A DNA stretch of 64,000 nt, taken from the NCBI GenBank assembly GCA_965263285.1, contig CBDHHD010000016.1, positions 1,488,001 to 1,552,000 on the forward strand, in the 5' to 3' direction. Under the pieces are notes generated by a model. It ran no database searches. It saw nothing but the letters and a program-made list of their open reading frames with translations, and was not told the origin of the DNA. Origin of the DNA: JASGCP01 sp965263285. Its GTDB lineage: Bacteria; Bacteroidota; Bacteroidia; Chitinophagales; Chitinophagaceae. Position 1 is the first letter of the stretch. Each line of letters begins with the position of its first letter. Below, piece after piece: positions 9,849 through 19,144 of this stretch. A program made the translations under genes and the position numbers.

Positions 9849-9940
9849 ATATTAAAAAAATAATTTCTTTTTTTATGTAAAGTAAATGCTACAAAGGCAT
9901 TCCACAGATTTTATCGTTAAATTTCATAGGAAGATCCGTT

Positions 9941-10186
9941 ATAACGATTCACATCTAACCGCCTCCCACTTGTTCTCGATAGCGTAGCGAGCTATAATTT
10001 TGTAGCTGTTTATCTGCAGACTTGATTTTTTCTTTTGTATCAAGTCAAAAGAAAAACGATATAAACAACATAAATATATTAACAAGTATCTGAGTAGTTA
10101 CTTTAATTTTAAAGTTGCTTTTTGATAATGAATTATGACGAATATTAGATACTTATAACTAAGTTAGGTACTCAAAAAAGATTTAG
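9941..10186. repeat. R440 repeat, right half
   Basis: Directly after the IS end the sequence continues as 'taacgattcacatctaaccgcctccca', a variant of the gatagcgtagcgagc palindrome, 'tctgcagacttgattttttc', and the pyrimidine hairpin, ending in the degenerate 'actcaaaaaagatttagc'. The left half is absent. This and the promoter of the next gene fill the 9850-10232 gap. Confidence 0.6.
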
Positions 10187-10205
10187 CTTGATAATATTTT
10201 TAATG

Positions 10206-10213
10206 TATCTTTG
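10206..10213 (+). promoter_or_regulatory. Promoter -7 box (TATCTTTG)
   Basis: TATCTTTGC 20 bp before ATG 10233, with TTG at 10188-10190 as a possible -33 element. It favours the 10233 start over the upstream ATG at 10188. Confidence 0.5.
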
Positions 10214-10232
10214 CAAAAAAAATATACATTTT

Positions 10233-11186
10233 ATGGAACAAAATAACTCAAAAAAAAATCATAATCTTGTTTATGGTATTATCATAGCTATACTTGCTAT
10301 ATTAAGTATATGGCTTTTGATAGAAAAAATACAAAATGCTAATGTAATAGAAAAAGACACTACTACTATTGTTATGGAACATGATACTATTACTGATTTA
10401 ACAGCATCAAAAGCATTGTTACAATCCGAATTAGATACAGTTACAAAGAGTTTAGATTCTTTACAGTCTGCTCATACTGCATTAACAGCTGAAATGAAAA
10501 CTCGTATTCAAGAGTTTAATCATGAGAGAGAAAAATTAAGACATCTTTTAAAAAAAGAAAAAATTACTTCTGAGGAGTTAAGAAATGCAAGTATTCAAAT
10601 TACCCAATTAAAGGGTGATGTAAGTGCGTTAGAAGCGGAGATAGCAAGATTAAAGCAAGAGAATGCAGATCTTACTAATAAAAATCAGCAATTAACGACA
10701 GAGAAAGACACCTTGCAAAGTAATTTAACTGCTACTATTAAAGAAAAAGAGGAGATACAAAATATAGCTTCTACCCTATCTGTACGGGATATGGAAATAG
10801 CACCTGTACATATTCGTAAAAATGGCAAGGAAATAGATGTAAAAGTTGCTTCTCGTGTAGATGCTTTAAAAGTTTCTTTCACTTTAAATAACAATCCATT
10901 AGCTCCATCAGGTGCAAAAACATTATATGTTTGTGTGTATAACCAAGAGGGTAAAATAGTTGATTCTGAAGGGTCTTTAAAGTTAAGAGATGGTAGTGAA
11001 TTGGCTTATACTCATAGTTTACAAGTACAATATGAGCAAGGGAAATTAAACTATGTTAGTTTTCTTAGCAAGAATCAAAAGCATGAAAAATATAAACATG
11101 GTTTATATAAAGTAATGGTATATGATAATGGCTTTAAGATTAGTTCAGATAGCGTAGAGCTCAGAAAGGGGTTCTTAGGATTATAA
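10233..11186 (+). CDS. Coiled-coil membrane-anchored protein of unknown function
   Basis: The protein (317 residues from ATG 10233) has a short basic N-terminus, one transmembrane segment (residues ~12-31, YGIIIAILAILSIWLLI), then about 130 residues of heptad-like coiled coil rich in Leu/Glu/Lys (residues ~55-180). A C-terminal domain of ~125 residues looks beta-rich ('VHIRKNGKEIDVKVASRVDALKVSFTLNNN...'). This topology is common in Bacteroidota proteins of unknown role. The upstream in-frame ATG at 10188 lies before the promoter and is rejected. A hairpin terminator follows. No family could be named. Confidence 0.8.
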   Translation: MEQNNSKKNHNLVYGIIIAILAILSIWLLIEKIQNANVIEKDTTTIVMEHDTITDLTASKALLQSELDTVTKSLDSLQSAHTALTAEMKTRIQEFNHEREKLRHLLKKEKITSEELRNASIQITQLKGDVSALEAEIARLKQENADLTNKNQQLTTEKDTLQSNLTATIKEKEEIQNIASTLSVRDMEIAPVHIRKNGKEIDVKVASRVDALKVSFTLNNNPLAPSGAKTLYVCVYNQEGKIVDSEGSLKLRDGSELAYTHSLQVQYEQGKLNYVSFLSKNQKHEKYKHGLYKVMVYDNGFKISSDSVELRKGFLGL

Positions 11187-11229
11187 GAATTGTTTTTCTA
11201 AAAAACTAAAAAACTAAAAAAATAAAAAT

Positions 11230-11270
11230 CATTCTAGGAGAAAATAAATTTTCTTAGAGTGGTTTTTTTA
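11230..11270 (+). terminator. Probable intrinsic terminator
   Basis: CATTCTAGGAGAAAAT, a 2-nt loop, then ATTTTCTTAGAGTGG form an imperfect hairpin followed by a run of seven T. It sits 44 bp after the coiled-coil gene and before the HAD gene, separating the two transcripts. Confidence 0.5.
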
Positions 11271-11291
11271 TTTGTTGTAATTTTTTATTTT

Positions 11292-11963
11292 GTGAAAACG
11301 CATATAAAAACTGTTATTTTTGATTTAGATGGGCTTTTAATTAATTCTGAGCCAATTTGGCATGAAGCAACGAATAGAATTTTCTCCTTGTATAACATAG
11401 AGTTGTCGACAGAAGATTTAATTCACACAACTGGGTTGCGCTCTATTGATTTGGTAACTTGGTATTTTAAGAAATACAATATTGCATCGACAGAAATTAA
11501 GGTAGCTAGCGATAAGATTATAGAATTATTTATAGATTTAATGCCCCATAGAGATTTAAAAATAGAGGGGGCTCAGGAAATTGTTGATTTTTTCTATGTC
11601 CAACAATTTAAAGTGGGAATTGCTTCGTCGTCACCTTTAAAAATTATTCAAGCAGCCGTTGATATGCTTCATATTAGGAAATACTTGTCTAGTATACAAT
11701 CTGGAGAACATTTATTGTATAGTAAGCCACATCCACAGATATATCTTGATACTGCCAAAGATCTATTAGCAGACCCAGTTGACTGCCTTTGTTTTGAAGA
11801 TTCTGTTTATGGAATGATAGCTAGTAAATCAGCGAGAATGAAATGTGTGGTGGTGGTTAAAGAACAGCAACAATCTCATTTATCTTGGGGTATTGCTGAT
11901 TTAAAAATTTGTAAATTAATTGATTTTAATATATTGCATTTGAAACAAATATGTAATTTATAA
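11292..11963 (+). CDS. HAD-superfamily sugar-phosphate phosphatase / phosphoglucomutase-like
   Basis: A 223-residue HAD enzyme of the beta-phosphoglucomutase/hexitol-phosphatase type. Motif I is DLDGLL with the nucleophile Asp (residues ~10-15), a helical cap follows, motif II is IASSSP, motif III Lys is in GEHLLYSKPHPQIYLDTA, and motif IV is CFEDSVYGMIAS. These enzymes dephosphorylate small sugar phosphates, so a detoxifying or salvage role is likely. No ATG lies before motif I; GTG at 11292 gives a standard N-terminus, while GTG at 11259 would add a hydrophobic stretch overlapping the terminator. It ends 9 bp before ppk1, suggesting one transcript. Confidence 0.8.
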   Translation: MKTHIKTVIFDLDGLLINSEPIWHEATNRIFSLYNIELSTEDLIHTTGLRSIDLVTWYFKKYNIASTEIKVASDKIIELFIDLMPHRDLKIEGAQEIVDFFYVQQFKVGIASSSPLKIIQAAVDMLHIRKYLSSIQSGEHLLYSKPHPQIYLDTAKDLLADPVDCLCFEDSVYGMIASKSARMKCVVVVKEQQQSHLSWGIADLKICKLIDFNILHLKQICNL

Positions 11964-11972
11964 TTATTTTTT

Positions 11973-14075
11973 ATGTTAAAACAGCGTATACCAAGAGATA
12001 TTTCATGGCTTTCTTTTAACGCACGAGTATTACAAGAAGCAAGTGACCTTACGGTGCCTATACAAGAACGCATTAAATTTTTAGGGATCTTTTCAAACAA
12101 TTTAGATGAGTTTTTTAGAATTAGAGTAGCTACGCTTTATAAGATGATAGATTTTTTGAATAAAAAAGCAAAGATAAAAGCAAATATTAAATTTGAAATA
12201 AATCCGCATTTGATTTTAAATGATATTGATAAAATAGTATTTGAACAAAGGAGAGAAGCTTATGATATTTGGAAGCAGTTACAAGTAGATATGAAAAAGG
12301 AGGGAGTTATACTTGTAAACGAACAACAACTAGATACAGTTCAGAAGAGTTTTGTTAAACAATATTTTGAGGAGCAAGTAAGGGTTAATATAACTCCTAT
12401 TATGCTTAATTATTTTTCATACCCTCCTTTTTTACGAGACGGTAGCCTCTATTTATCGGTTGACATGCGAAAACAAAAGATACAGAAAAGAAGAAATTAT
12501 GCTATTATTGAAATTCCTACTAATGAGCTTTCTCGATTTGTTATGCTACCTAGTGCTATTGATAATCCGAATAAAAAAATGTTTATTTTATTAGAGGATG
12601 TTATTCGATTTAGTTTATCTTCTATATTTAATCGATTGGGGTATTATTATTTTGAATCATATATTATAAGAATGACAAAGGATGCAGAAATAGATATAGA
12701 TAATGATGTAAGTACTACACTTTTGCAGAAGATAGAAAAAGGGCTTCAGCGTCGCAATAAAGGAGGGGAATTGGTTAGATTCACTTACGATAAAGCTATG
12801 AATAGGGAAATGGCATCCTATTTAAAGAAAAGACTTTTGCTTACAAGTTATAAGAATAATATTAGCCCTTCTTATTCTTATAGGTTACATAGTTTTAGAG
12901 ATTTTAGAAATTTTCCTCAAGTATTTAAGGTGATAGAAGAAGATAAATCTTTTATACATCCTTTGTTGTGTAAGAGAGATAGTATTTTAGATGTGATACA
13001 GAAGCAAGATATTATGTTACATTTCCCCTATCATTCTTTTGATACTGTTATTGATTTGCTTATAGAAGCAGCTATGGATCCATTTGTATATACGATTAAA
13101 ATAACAGCTTATCGGCTTGCAAAGCACTCTAAGATTATTAATGCCCTTATTAATGCTAAGCGAAATGGCAAGAAAGTAGTGGTAGTAATAGAACTAAAAG
13201 CGCGATTTGACGAAGCATCAAATATTCATTGGAAAAATGCATTGGAAGACGAGGGCATTGAGGTATATATTGGTTTCCCCAACCTTAAAATACATTGTAA
13301 AATGTGTATTATTAAAAGCAGAAAAAACGAAAAAAAAATCTCCTATGGTTTTATAAGCACAGGTAATTTAAATGAAGATACAGCTAAAATATATGCTGAC
13401 CATTGCCTTCTTACCGCTCGGCCAGGCATGATGCAAGAGATAGATAATATTTTTCAATTTTTAGAATCTCCTCATCAGTTAAAATATAAATTGTTACATA
13501 AGAATCAATATCTTGTTGTGAGTCCATACAGCATGCGTAACTATATAGAAGAGCTTATTCAAAAAGAAGTGCAACAAGCAAAGAAAGGACGTAAGGCGGC
13601 TATTACATTAAAATTAAATTCACTAAGTGATGATTCTCTTTTAAAACAACTATATGATGCGGCTGCACATGGGGTAACAATCAATCTTATTATAAGAGGC
13701 ATCTATTGCTGTTCGGCAGATCATGTTTCTTTAAGTAATCCTATAAAAGCCATTAGCATTATAGATCGTTATTTAGAACATGCAAGGGTACTTATTTTTC
13801 ATAATAAAGGGGAAGAAAAGGTATTTATATCTTCTGCCGATTGGATGGTTCGTAATTTAGATCATCGTATTGAAGTAATGATTCCTATTGAAGATAAAAT
13901 AATAAAAGAAGAACTTATTCAGATTATAGATATTCAATTAAGTGATAATCAAAAAGCAAGGATATTAGATAGCACATTGTCAAATAATTATGTATCTTTG
14001 TCTCAAGGAGAAGAAGAAGTAAGATCGCAAAAGAAAATATATTCATTTTTATATAATCGTAAAAATATAATTTAA
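11973..14075 (+). CDS. ppk1: Polyphosphate kinase 1
   Basis: PPK1 reversibly polymerises the gamma-phosphate of ATP into inorganic polyphosphate. The 700-residue length is normal. The N-terminal block 'RDISWLSFNARVLQEA..PIQERIKFLGIFSNNLDEFFRIRVA' is diagnostic. The C-terminal phospholipase-D-like domains contain 'LKARFDEASNIHWKNALEDEGIEVYIGFPNLKIHCKMCII', where the His in HCK is the autophosphorylated residue, and 'ADWMVRNLDHRIEVMIPI' with the second conserved His. The stop codon overlaps the ppx ATG by one base, so synthesis and breakdown of polyphosphate are co-expressed. Confidence 0.97.
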   Translation: MLKQRIPRDISWLSFNARVLQEASDLTVPIQERIKFLGIFSNNLDEFFRIRVATLYKMIDFLNKKAKIKANIKFEINPHLILNDIDKIVFEQRREAYDIWKQLQVDMKKEGVILVNEQQLDTVQKSFVKQYFEEQVRVNITPIMLNYFSYPPFLRDGSLYLSVDMRKQKIQKRRNYAIIEIPTNELSRFVMLPSAIDNPNKKMFILLEDVIRFSLSSIFNRLGYYYFESYIIRMTKDAEIDIDNDVSTTLLQKIEKGLQRRNKGGELVRFTYDKAMNREMASYLKKRLLLTSYKNNISPSYSYRLHSFRDFRNFPQVFKVIEEDKSFIHPLLCKRDSILDVIQKQDIMLHFPYHSFDTVIDLLIEAAMDPFVYTIKITAYRLAKHSKIINALINAKRNGKKVVVVIELKARFDEASNIHWKNALEDEGIEVYIGFPNLKIHCKMCIIKSRKNEKKISYGFISTGNLNEDTAKIYADHCLLTARPGMMQEIDNIFQFLESPHQLKYKLLHKNQYLVVSPYSMRNYIEELIQKEVQQAKKGRKAAITLKLNSLSDDSLLKQLYDAAAHGVTINLIIRGIYCCSADHVSLSNPIKAISIIDRYLEHARVLIFHNKGEEKVFISSADWMVRNLDHRIEVMIPIEDKIIKEELIQIIDIQLSDNQKARILDSTLSNNYVSLSQGEEEVRSQKKIYSFLYNRKNII

Positions 14076-14956
14076 TGGTATTAGCCGCTATAGATATAGG
14101 TAGTAATGCAGCAAGATTACTTATTTTTGATATTATTGCTACAAAAAAAGAAGCACCTCAATTTAATAAGGTTCTTTTATTGCGCGTCCCTTTGCGTTTA
14201 GGGTTAGATGTGTTTGATACTGGTGTCGTTTCTAAAAAAAGAATTCTTAAATTATTAGAAATGATGAAGGCTTGTAAACATTTATTTAATATTTATGAGG
14301 TTGAACGATATTTAATATACGCAACAAGTGCGTTGAGAGATGCCAAAAATACTATGTCGATTGTTCAAAAAGTAAAGTTTGAAACAGGATTAAAAATAGA
14401 AGTGATTGCTGGAGAAAAAGAAGCTAAATTATTATTTGAAAACCATATAGCTGAAAACCTAGATCACAATTATAGTTATTTGTATATTGATGTAGGTGGA
14501 GGAAGTACAGAAATATCTTTTTATAATAAAAATGAATGCGTGTTTCAATCGTCTTATAATATTGGAACTATTAGAATACTTAAAAATGCAGATAAAGAAG
14601 AAGAATGGGATAGACTTAAAAATGATATTAAAAAATATGTAAAGGGCAATGCCACTACATGTGCTATTGGAAGTGGTGGCAATATTACCAAAGTGGCTGA
14701 TATTGCGGGATGTAAGGCTAATAGCTCATTGTCGTTTGAATATATTCGTGATTTTTATAAAGTAATTAAAGAATTGCCTATTTCAGAAAGAATGCGACGA
14801 TATCAAATTAAAGAAGATCGCGCCGATACAATTGTGCCAGCACTTAAAGTGTATATAACAATTATGCGATGGGCAGATATAAAAGAGATTATTGTACCTA
14901 ATATTAGTTTAGGAGATGCCATGCTAAAACACCTTTACTTTGATGTTATTCATTAA
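14075..14956 (+). CDS. ppx: Exopolyphosphatase / GppA-type phosphatase
   Basis: A 293-residue Ppx/GppA protein of the ASKHA fold. Phosphate-binding motifs are AAIDIGSNAARLLIFD at the N-terminus, ATSALRDAKN near residue 90, a catalytic Glu in EVIAGEKEAKLLFE, IDVGGGSTEIS near residue 138, and GSGGNITK near residue 200. It is the short form without the C-terminal HD-like domain, typical of Bacteroidota. It acts on polyphosphate made by the overlapping ppk1 product; activity on (p)ppGpp cannot be excluded. ATG is fixed by the ATAA overlap. Confidence 0.9.
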   Translation: MVLAAIDIGSNAARLLIFDIIATKKEAPQFNKVLLLRVPLRLGLDVFDTGVVSKKRILKLLEMMKACKHLFNIYEVERYLIYATSALRDAKNTMSIVQKVKFETGLKIEVIAGEKEAKLLFENHIAENLDHNYSYLYIDVGGGSTEISFYNKNECVFQSSYNIGTIRILKNADKEEEWDRLKNDIKKYVKGNATTCAIGSGGNITKVADIAGCKANSSLSFEYIRDFYKVIKELPISERMRRYQIKEDRADTIVPALKVYITIMRWADIKEIIVPNISLGDAMLKHLYFDVIH

Positions 14957-14980
14957 TATAATATCACTCTATTTGATGAT

Positions 14981-16495
14981 ATGAAATTATTAAGCCCAGC
15001 TTTATCTAGACTTGCACGATTTCGCTATTGGAAAGTAGAAGAGTGGATGCATCATCCCTTAATGGCACAGCGTATGGTATGGCAAGACCTATTGTCTCAA
15101 GGGCAATATGCCGCTATAGGAAAACAATATCATTTTAAAGATATATATACGATTGAAGAATTTAAAAAAATACTACCTATTCAGTCGTATAATGATATAG
15201 AACCCTTAATAAAAAGAATGATGCTGGGAAAACACTATCAACTATGGAATACAAAGATTAATTGGTTTGCTAAAAGTAGTGGTACTACGAATAGTAAAAG
15301 CAAATTCATCCCGATATCAGAAGAAAATTTAAAAGATTGTCATTATCAAGCAGCAAAAGATGTGCTTACATTATATTATCATTTTAATCCTCAAAGTGAT
15401 ATATTAACAGGCAAAGGTTTAGTTATTGGAGGAAGTAATCAAGTATATTATGACAATATTATATATGGCGATTTAAGTGCCGTATTGCTTCAAAATTCTC
15501 CCTTCTGGGGTGAGTGGATTCGTACACCTGATTTGAAAATTGCTTTAATGAGTGATTGGGAGAAAAAGATAGAGGAAATGGCAATTGCTACTATCCCTGA
15601 AAATATTACTAGTATTAGCGGGGTACCTACTTGGACATTGATGTTATTAAAATATATTTTACATAGAACAGGGAAGAAAACAATTAAAGAAGTATGGCCT
15701 AATTTAGAGCTATATATACATGGAGGTATTTCTTTTGTTCCTTACCAATTGCTTTTTAATGAAATAATTGGAGGGGATGCACCTATTCACTATTTGGAAA
15801 TGTATAATGCTAGTGAAGGTTTTTTTGCAGCACAACAGTTTCCAAATGATAATGGGATGCTTCTTTTTTTACAACATGGTATTTATTATGAATTTTTACC
15901 AATAGAAAAACTAAACGAACATCAACCTTCAACTTGTTCTTTACAAGAAGTACAATTAAACAAAGTATATGCGTTAATTATTTCTACTACAAGTGGTTTA
16001 TGGCGTTATATGGTTGGTGATACAATTGTGTTTACTTCTTTATTTCCGTTTAAAATAAAAGTAGCCGGTCGTACACAGCATTTTATTAATGCTTTTGGTG
16101 AGGAAGTAATGGTGCATCAGGCAGATCAAGCTTTATATAGCGCTTGTAAGCAGTGTAATGTATCAGTTTTAGATTATACCGTTGCACCAATTTATTTTTC
16201 AGAAAAAGGGAAAGGAGCTCATCAATGGGTAATTGCTTTTGAGTCTCCTCCAGCAGATGTATTATCTTTTGCTATAATATTAGATAATCACTTGCAAATA
16301 TTGAATAGCGATTATGAAGCAAAAAGGCAAAAAGATATTGCAGTTCAATTGCCTCACATTACCGTTGTTCCTCATTGTATTTTTTTACAATGGCTTAAAG
16401 AAAATAATAAGTTAGGAGGACAACATAAGATTCCTCGATTATCTAATGATCGTATATTTTTAGATGCCTTACTAAAATATTGTGATAATAATTAA
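14981..16495 (+). CDS. GH3-family acyl-adenylate/amide-forming protein
   Basis: The 504-residue protein matches the GH3 auxin-responsive promoter family. An N-terminal helix bundle is followed by 'WFAKSSGTTNSKSKFIPIS', the Ser/Thr-rich adenylate P-loop-like motif near residue 95; the acyl-binding region 'SISGVPTWTLMLL'; 'YNASEGFFAAQ' near residue 275, corresponding to the YxxSEG(Y/F) motif; and 'YRYMVGD'-type 'LWRYMVGDTIVF' near residue 345. Plant members conjugate amino acids to acyl acids; bacterial members are widespread in Bacteroidota with unknown substrates. It is 24 bp after ppx, so probably co-transcribed. Confidence 0.85.
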   Translation: MKLLSPALSRLARFRYWKVEEWMHHPLMAQRMVWQDLLSQGQYAAIGKQYHFKDIYTIEEFKKILPIQSYNDIEPLIKRMMLGKHYQLWNTKINWFAKSSGTTNSKSKFIPISEENLKDCHYQAAKDVLTLYYHFNPQSDILTGKGLVIGGSNQVYYDNIIYGDLSAVLLQNSPFWGEWIRTPDLKIALMSDWEKKIEEMAIATIPENITSISGVPTWTLMLLKYILHRTGKKTIKEVWPNLELYIHGGISFVPYQLLFNEIIGGDAPIHYLEMYNASEGFFAAQQFPNDNGMLLFLQHGIYYEFLPIEKLNEHQPSTCSLQEVQLNKVYALIISTTSGLWRYMVGDTIVFTSLFPFKIKVAGRTQHFINAFGEEVMVHQADQALYSACKQCNVSVLDYTVAPIYFSEKGKGAHQWVIAFESPPADVLSFAIILDNHLQILNSDYEAKRQKDIAVQLPHITVVPHCIFLQWLKENNKLGGQHKIPRLSNDRIFLDALLKYCDNN

Positions 16496-16503
16496 GCTCA
16501 TTG

Positions 16504-16618
16504 GGCTACATCCTTTTTTCAGGTGCTAAGAGAAATACAATTATAACTGCTTAGTCAAATCAATGGGGTTATTAATTAAGTGCATAGATTGTCGAACAAT
16601 TTATGATTATGGAAACAA
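16504..16618. repeat. R440 repeat, left part, cut by an IS
   Basis: GGCTACATCCTTTTTTCAGG then 'gctaagagaaatacaattataactgcttagtcaa', closely matching the repeat start at 330-440, is truncated exactly where the IS terminal repeat begins at 16619. Confidence 0.65.
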
Positions 16619-16814
16619 TTAACCCAACTTGGTAAAAAAGTAGGAAAAAAGCAGTAAAAACAGCTGTTTTTTAGGGGGTGTCAATTTTATAAAGTATTGA
16701 TTTTGAATATTTTGAAAAACAAAAAAAGTGCGAAAAACCGAATTTGTAGTCCCTAAAATAAGTTAATCTTTTGTTAATATTTTAAAAAATATTGTTTTTC
16801 TCATTTTGAGCCTT

Positions 16815-16822
16815 TATTTTTG
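16815..16822 (+). promoter_or_regulatory. IS transposase promoter (TATTTTTG)
   Basis: The box ends only 4 bp before ATG 16827, so the transcript would be almost leaderless. This argues for low, constitutive expression from inside the element. Confidence 0.35.
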
Positions 16823-16826
16823 CACT

Positions 16827-18710
16827 ATGTATTTAAAAGAACAAAAGATTAAGGATAAATTCGGAAATACGGTTATTTACTACAAATTAGTAAGTAGCTA
16901 TCGAGCAGGGAATAAGATTCAACACGAGACGCTTTGTTCACTAGGCAAATTAGAGCAATTAACAACCGCTCAGGCAAGAAAGCAATTAGTGACGCGTATG
17001 GAAAGTCTATTACAGCAACAAGATACATTATTTCCTGATTTTATTGATCCGGTTATTGAGAAAATAGCTCTTGATATGGCAGAGAAGGTGAGAACTCATC
17101 AGCTAAAACAAAAGCAAAAAAGAGAGGAAGAGAGGGATAGCAAAACAAATATCCATACAAGTGCAGACATAAATGAGGGTGTTGATACTTTAATAGACAG
17201 TACTTCGTTAGAGCATGAGCAAGCCAAAGAGATAGGAATAGAATGGCTTTGCAGACAAGCTTTAGATGAGCTTCAGGTATCTAAAAAATTAACTGAATTA
17301 GGATGGACTGACAAACAGATTGATATAGCCTTGCTGCATCTTATTGCAAAGGCTGCTTTTCCCTATTCTGAACATAAAATGGAAAGCTGGCTGTCAATCA
17401 ATAGTGGTGCAAAGGAATTGTTTACTCACTTGCCTAATAAAATAACCCGTCACCATCTTTATGATAACGCCCTTAAATTATTCAAAATAAAATCTGAATT
17501 GGAGCAGCATTTATCTCTGAGAACAAATCACCTGTTTAGCTTACAGGACAAAATTATTTTATATGATTTGACGAATAGTTATTTTGAGGGCAGAAAGGAA
17601 GGTAGTAGCCTGGCACAGTTTGGAAGAAGTAAAGAAAAAAGAAAAGATTGCAAACTGGCTACTTTAGCATTAGTGGTAAATGCGGAAGGTTTTTTAAAGT
17701 ACTCTCAAATTTATGAAGGCAATATTGCGGAGTGTAATACATTAGAAGCCACTTTAGAATCTTTGTCTTCATTTATTGCACCTGCGGTTAAAAAGCCAAT
17801 TGTTGTGATGGACGCAGCATTTGCCACACAAGAAAATTTGACACTCGTAAGAAACAAAGGATATGATTATTTGTGTGTAAACCGTTATTTGTTAAAAAAT
17901 TATACGACAAATAATAAAGAAAAGAAATGGGTAACAGATAACAGGGGTAATAAAATAGAGCTTTCATTTGCTTATGTTGATAATGATGCTGATACTTATT
18001 TGAAAGTACACAGTGAGGAAAAAGAAAAGAAAGAAGATGCCATGTTTAAACAGTATTGTACTCGATTAGAAAAAGAATTAAATGCTTTGGTAAGTTCATT
18101 GGAAAAACCTAAGACAACCAAAGATATAAAAAAGATTTTGATTCGTTTAGGACGCATACGGGAAAGGAACAAACAAGTATACAGTGAATACGAGGTTTCA
18201 GTAGAAGAAAACAAAGAAAATGAAAGTAATAAAGAGGATGAGAATACAGAGGAAGGTAATACTGCACAAAAAGCAACGAAAAGAAAAAAACAGAAAAGAA
18301 AAAGCGACACGGTAAAAAGAATAACCTGGAAAAGAAAAGAGCATACAAAAACAGAGGGTATTTATTTTTTAAGAACATCTATTCCTCCCGTTGAATTAAT
18401 TAAAGAAGAAGGGATGTGGGATATTTATAATACGATTAGAGAGGTTGAGTCTTCCTTTCGCATTCTTAAAACAGATTTGTCTTTACGACCTGTTTACCAT
18501 ATTCACGATAACAGTTGCAAAGCTCATTTATTTTTAGGTGTATTGGCGTACACCATTGTATCTACTATTAGATATAAACTTAAACAACATGGTATCCAAC
18601 ACGATTGGAAAAACATTGTCAGAATAATGAATACACAAAAAATCATCACTTCTGTCGCACAAAATGCAAATAAAAAACAGTCATTATTCGGCAATGTACA
18701 AGACCAATAG
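16827..18710 (+). CDS. IS1634-family transposase (IS4-like DDE)
   Basis: An intact transposase of about 627 residues. Start ATG 16827 (MYLKEQKIKDKFGNTVIYYK) is chosen over 16806 because the promoter box lies between them. Visible blocks are 'IILYDLTNSYFEGRKEGSSLAQFGRSKEKRKDCKL' (first Asp), 'KPIVVMDAAFATQENL' (second Asp) and 'WDIYNTIREVESSFRILKTDLSLRPVYH' (Glu in the YREK-like region). A Lys/Glu-rich insertion of low complexity lies between them (residues ~440-520). It is only distantly related to the shorter IS1634 copies at 2.1 and 8.1 kb, whose frame structure is the same but which lack the insertion. Confidence 0.9.
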   Translation: MYLKEQKIKDKFGNTVIYYKLVSSYRAGNKIQHETLCSLGKLEQLTTAQARKQLVTRMESLLQQQDTLFPDFIDPVIEKIALDMAEKVRTHQLKQKQKREEERDSKTNIHTSADINEGVDTLIDSTSLEHEQAKEIGIEWLCRQALDELQVSKKLTELGWTDKQIDIALLHLIAKAAFPYSEHKMESWLSINSGAKELFTHLPNKITRHHLYDNALKLFKIKSELEQHLSLRTNHLFSLQDKIILYDLTNSYFEGRKEGSSLAQFGRSKEKRKDCKLATLALVVNAEGFLKYSQIYEGNIAECNTLEATLESLSSFIAPAVKKPIVVMDAAFATQENLTLVRNKGYDYLCVNRYLLKNYTTNNKEKKWVTDNRGNKIELSFAYVDNDADTYLKVHSEEKEKKEDAMFKQYCTRLEKELNALVSSLEKPKTTKDIKKILIRLGRIRERNKQVYSEYEVSVEENKENESNKEDENTEEGNTAQKATKRKKQKRKSDTVKRITWKRKEHTKTEGIYFLRTSIPPVELIKEEGMWDIYNTIREVESSFRILKTDLSLRPVYHIHDNSCKAHLFLGVLAYTIVSTIRYKLKQHGIQHDWKNIVRIMNTQKIITSVAQNANKKQSLFGNVQDQ

Positions 18711-18859
18711 CAGAGGCACAAGCCATCTATTCCGCCACCAAATACAAACCTGCCCCCTATTACACAAGACGAAGATGTAGTCCCTAAAAAACGAGTTGCA
18801 ATCACGTAAACGATTTGCTGTCAATCATTTGCGCAATGTCGTTTACCAAGTTGGGTTAA

Positions 18860-19048
18860 AATAAATACGAACTATTTTCTCTTGTTCTTCAGCTTTCTCA
18901 ATCTTGGTAATCGCAAAATCTGATGCAACATTTAGCATCGTTTGTATAAAATTTAAAATATCTTTTTTTTGAATATAAAATTGTTTTTGCAAATATCCAT
19001 TTTATTTTGTATTTTTGTATAGTCCCTCACACTAAATTTAGTTATGCC
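18860..19048 (-). pseudogene. ISL3-type element left end: terminal repeat plus transposase N-terminus
   Basis: On the minus strand, starting at 19048, the sequence begins GGCATAACTAAATTTAGTGT, the outer end of the MITEs at 23.1, 43.9 and 60.6 kb. It continues through 'atacaaaataaaatggatatttgcaaaaac' and opens a frame reading NFIQTMLNVASDFAITKIEK, then AEEQEKIVRIYFN, which looks like an ISL3-type transposase N-terminus. It is cut at 18859 by the IS1634-family element. This is the only place where the MITE end is still attached to transposase-like coding sequence. Confidence 0.55.
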
Positions 19049-19144
19049 ATAATAAGCTATTTAACGCCGTTATTTAGGCATACGCTAGGAGGAGTTAAAA
19101 TGACATTTACGAAAATTTGTAATTTTGACACCAAATAGTCTTTT

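Larger units (their letters stand above)
8067..9940 (+). mobile_element. IS1634-family insertion sequence, copy 2 (inactivated)
   Basis: Bounded by AACGGATGTCCCT at 8067 and inverted AGGAAGATCCGTT ending at 9940, matching the ends of copy 1 at 2110-4005 apart from a G/A change shared by both ends of each copy. Length is about 1.87 kb. Its right flank is the second half of an R440 repeat, its left flank unrelated DNA. So either it inserted within a repeat and a later rearrangement replaced one flank, or it marks a recombination joint. Confidence 0.8.
16619..18859 (+). mobile_element. Second IS1634-family insertion sequence, apparently intact
   Basis: The ends are inverted repeats: TTAACCCAACTTGGTAAA at 16619-16636 and TTTACCAAGTTGGGTTAA at 18842-18859. 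The 2.24-kb element contains one uninterrupted transposase. The repeat GTAGTCCCTAAAA occurs near both ends (about 16747 and 18778). The left flank is a truncated R440 copy and the right flank an ISL3-type remnant; no target duplication is obvious. A 42-bp piece of its right end recurs alone at 23690-23731. Confidence 0.85.

Noticed and set aside
11259..11291. Upstream GTG start of the HAD phosphatase
   Set aside because: It overlaps the probable terminator hairpin and adds a hydrophobic stretch not seen in this cytoplasmic family.
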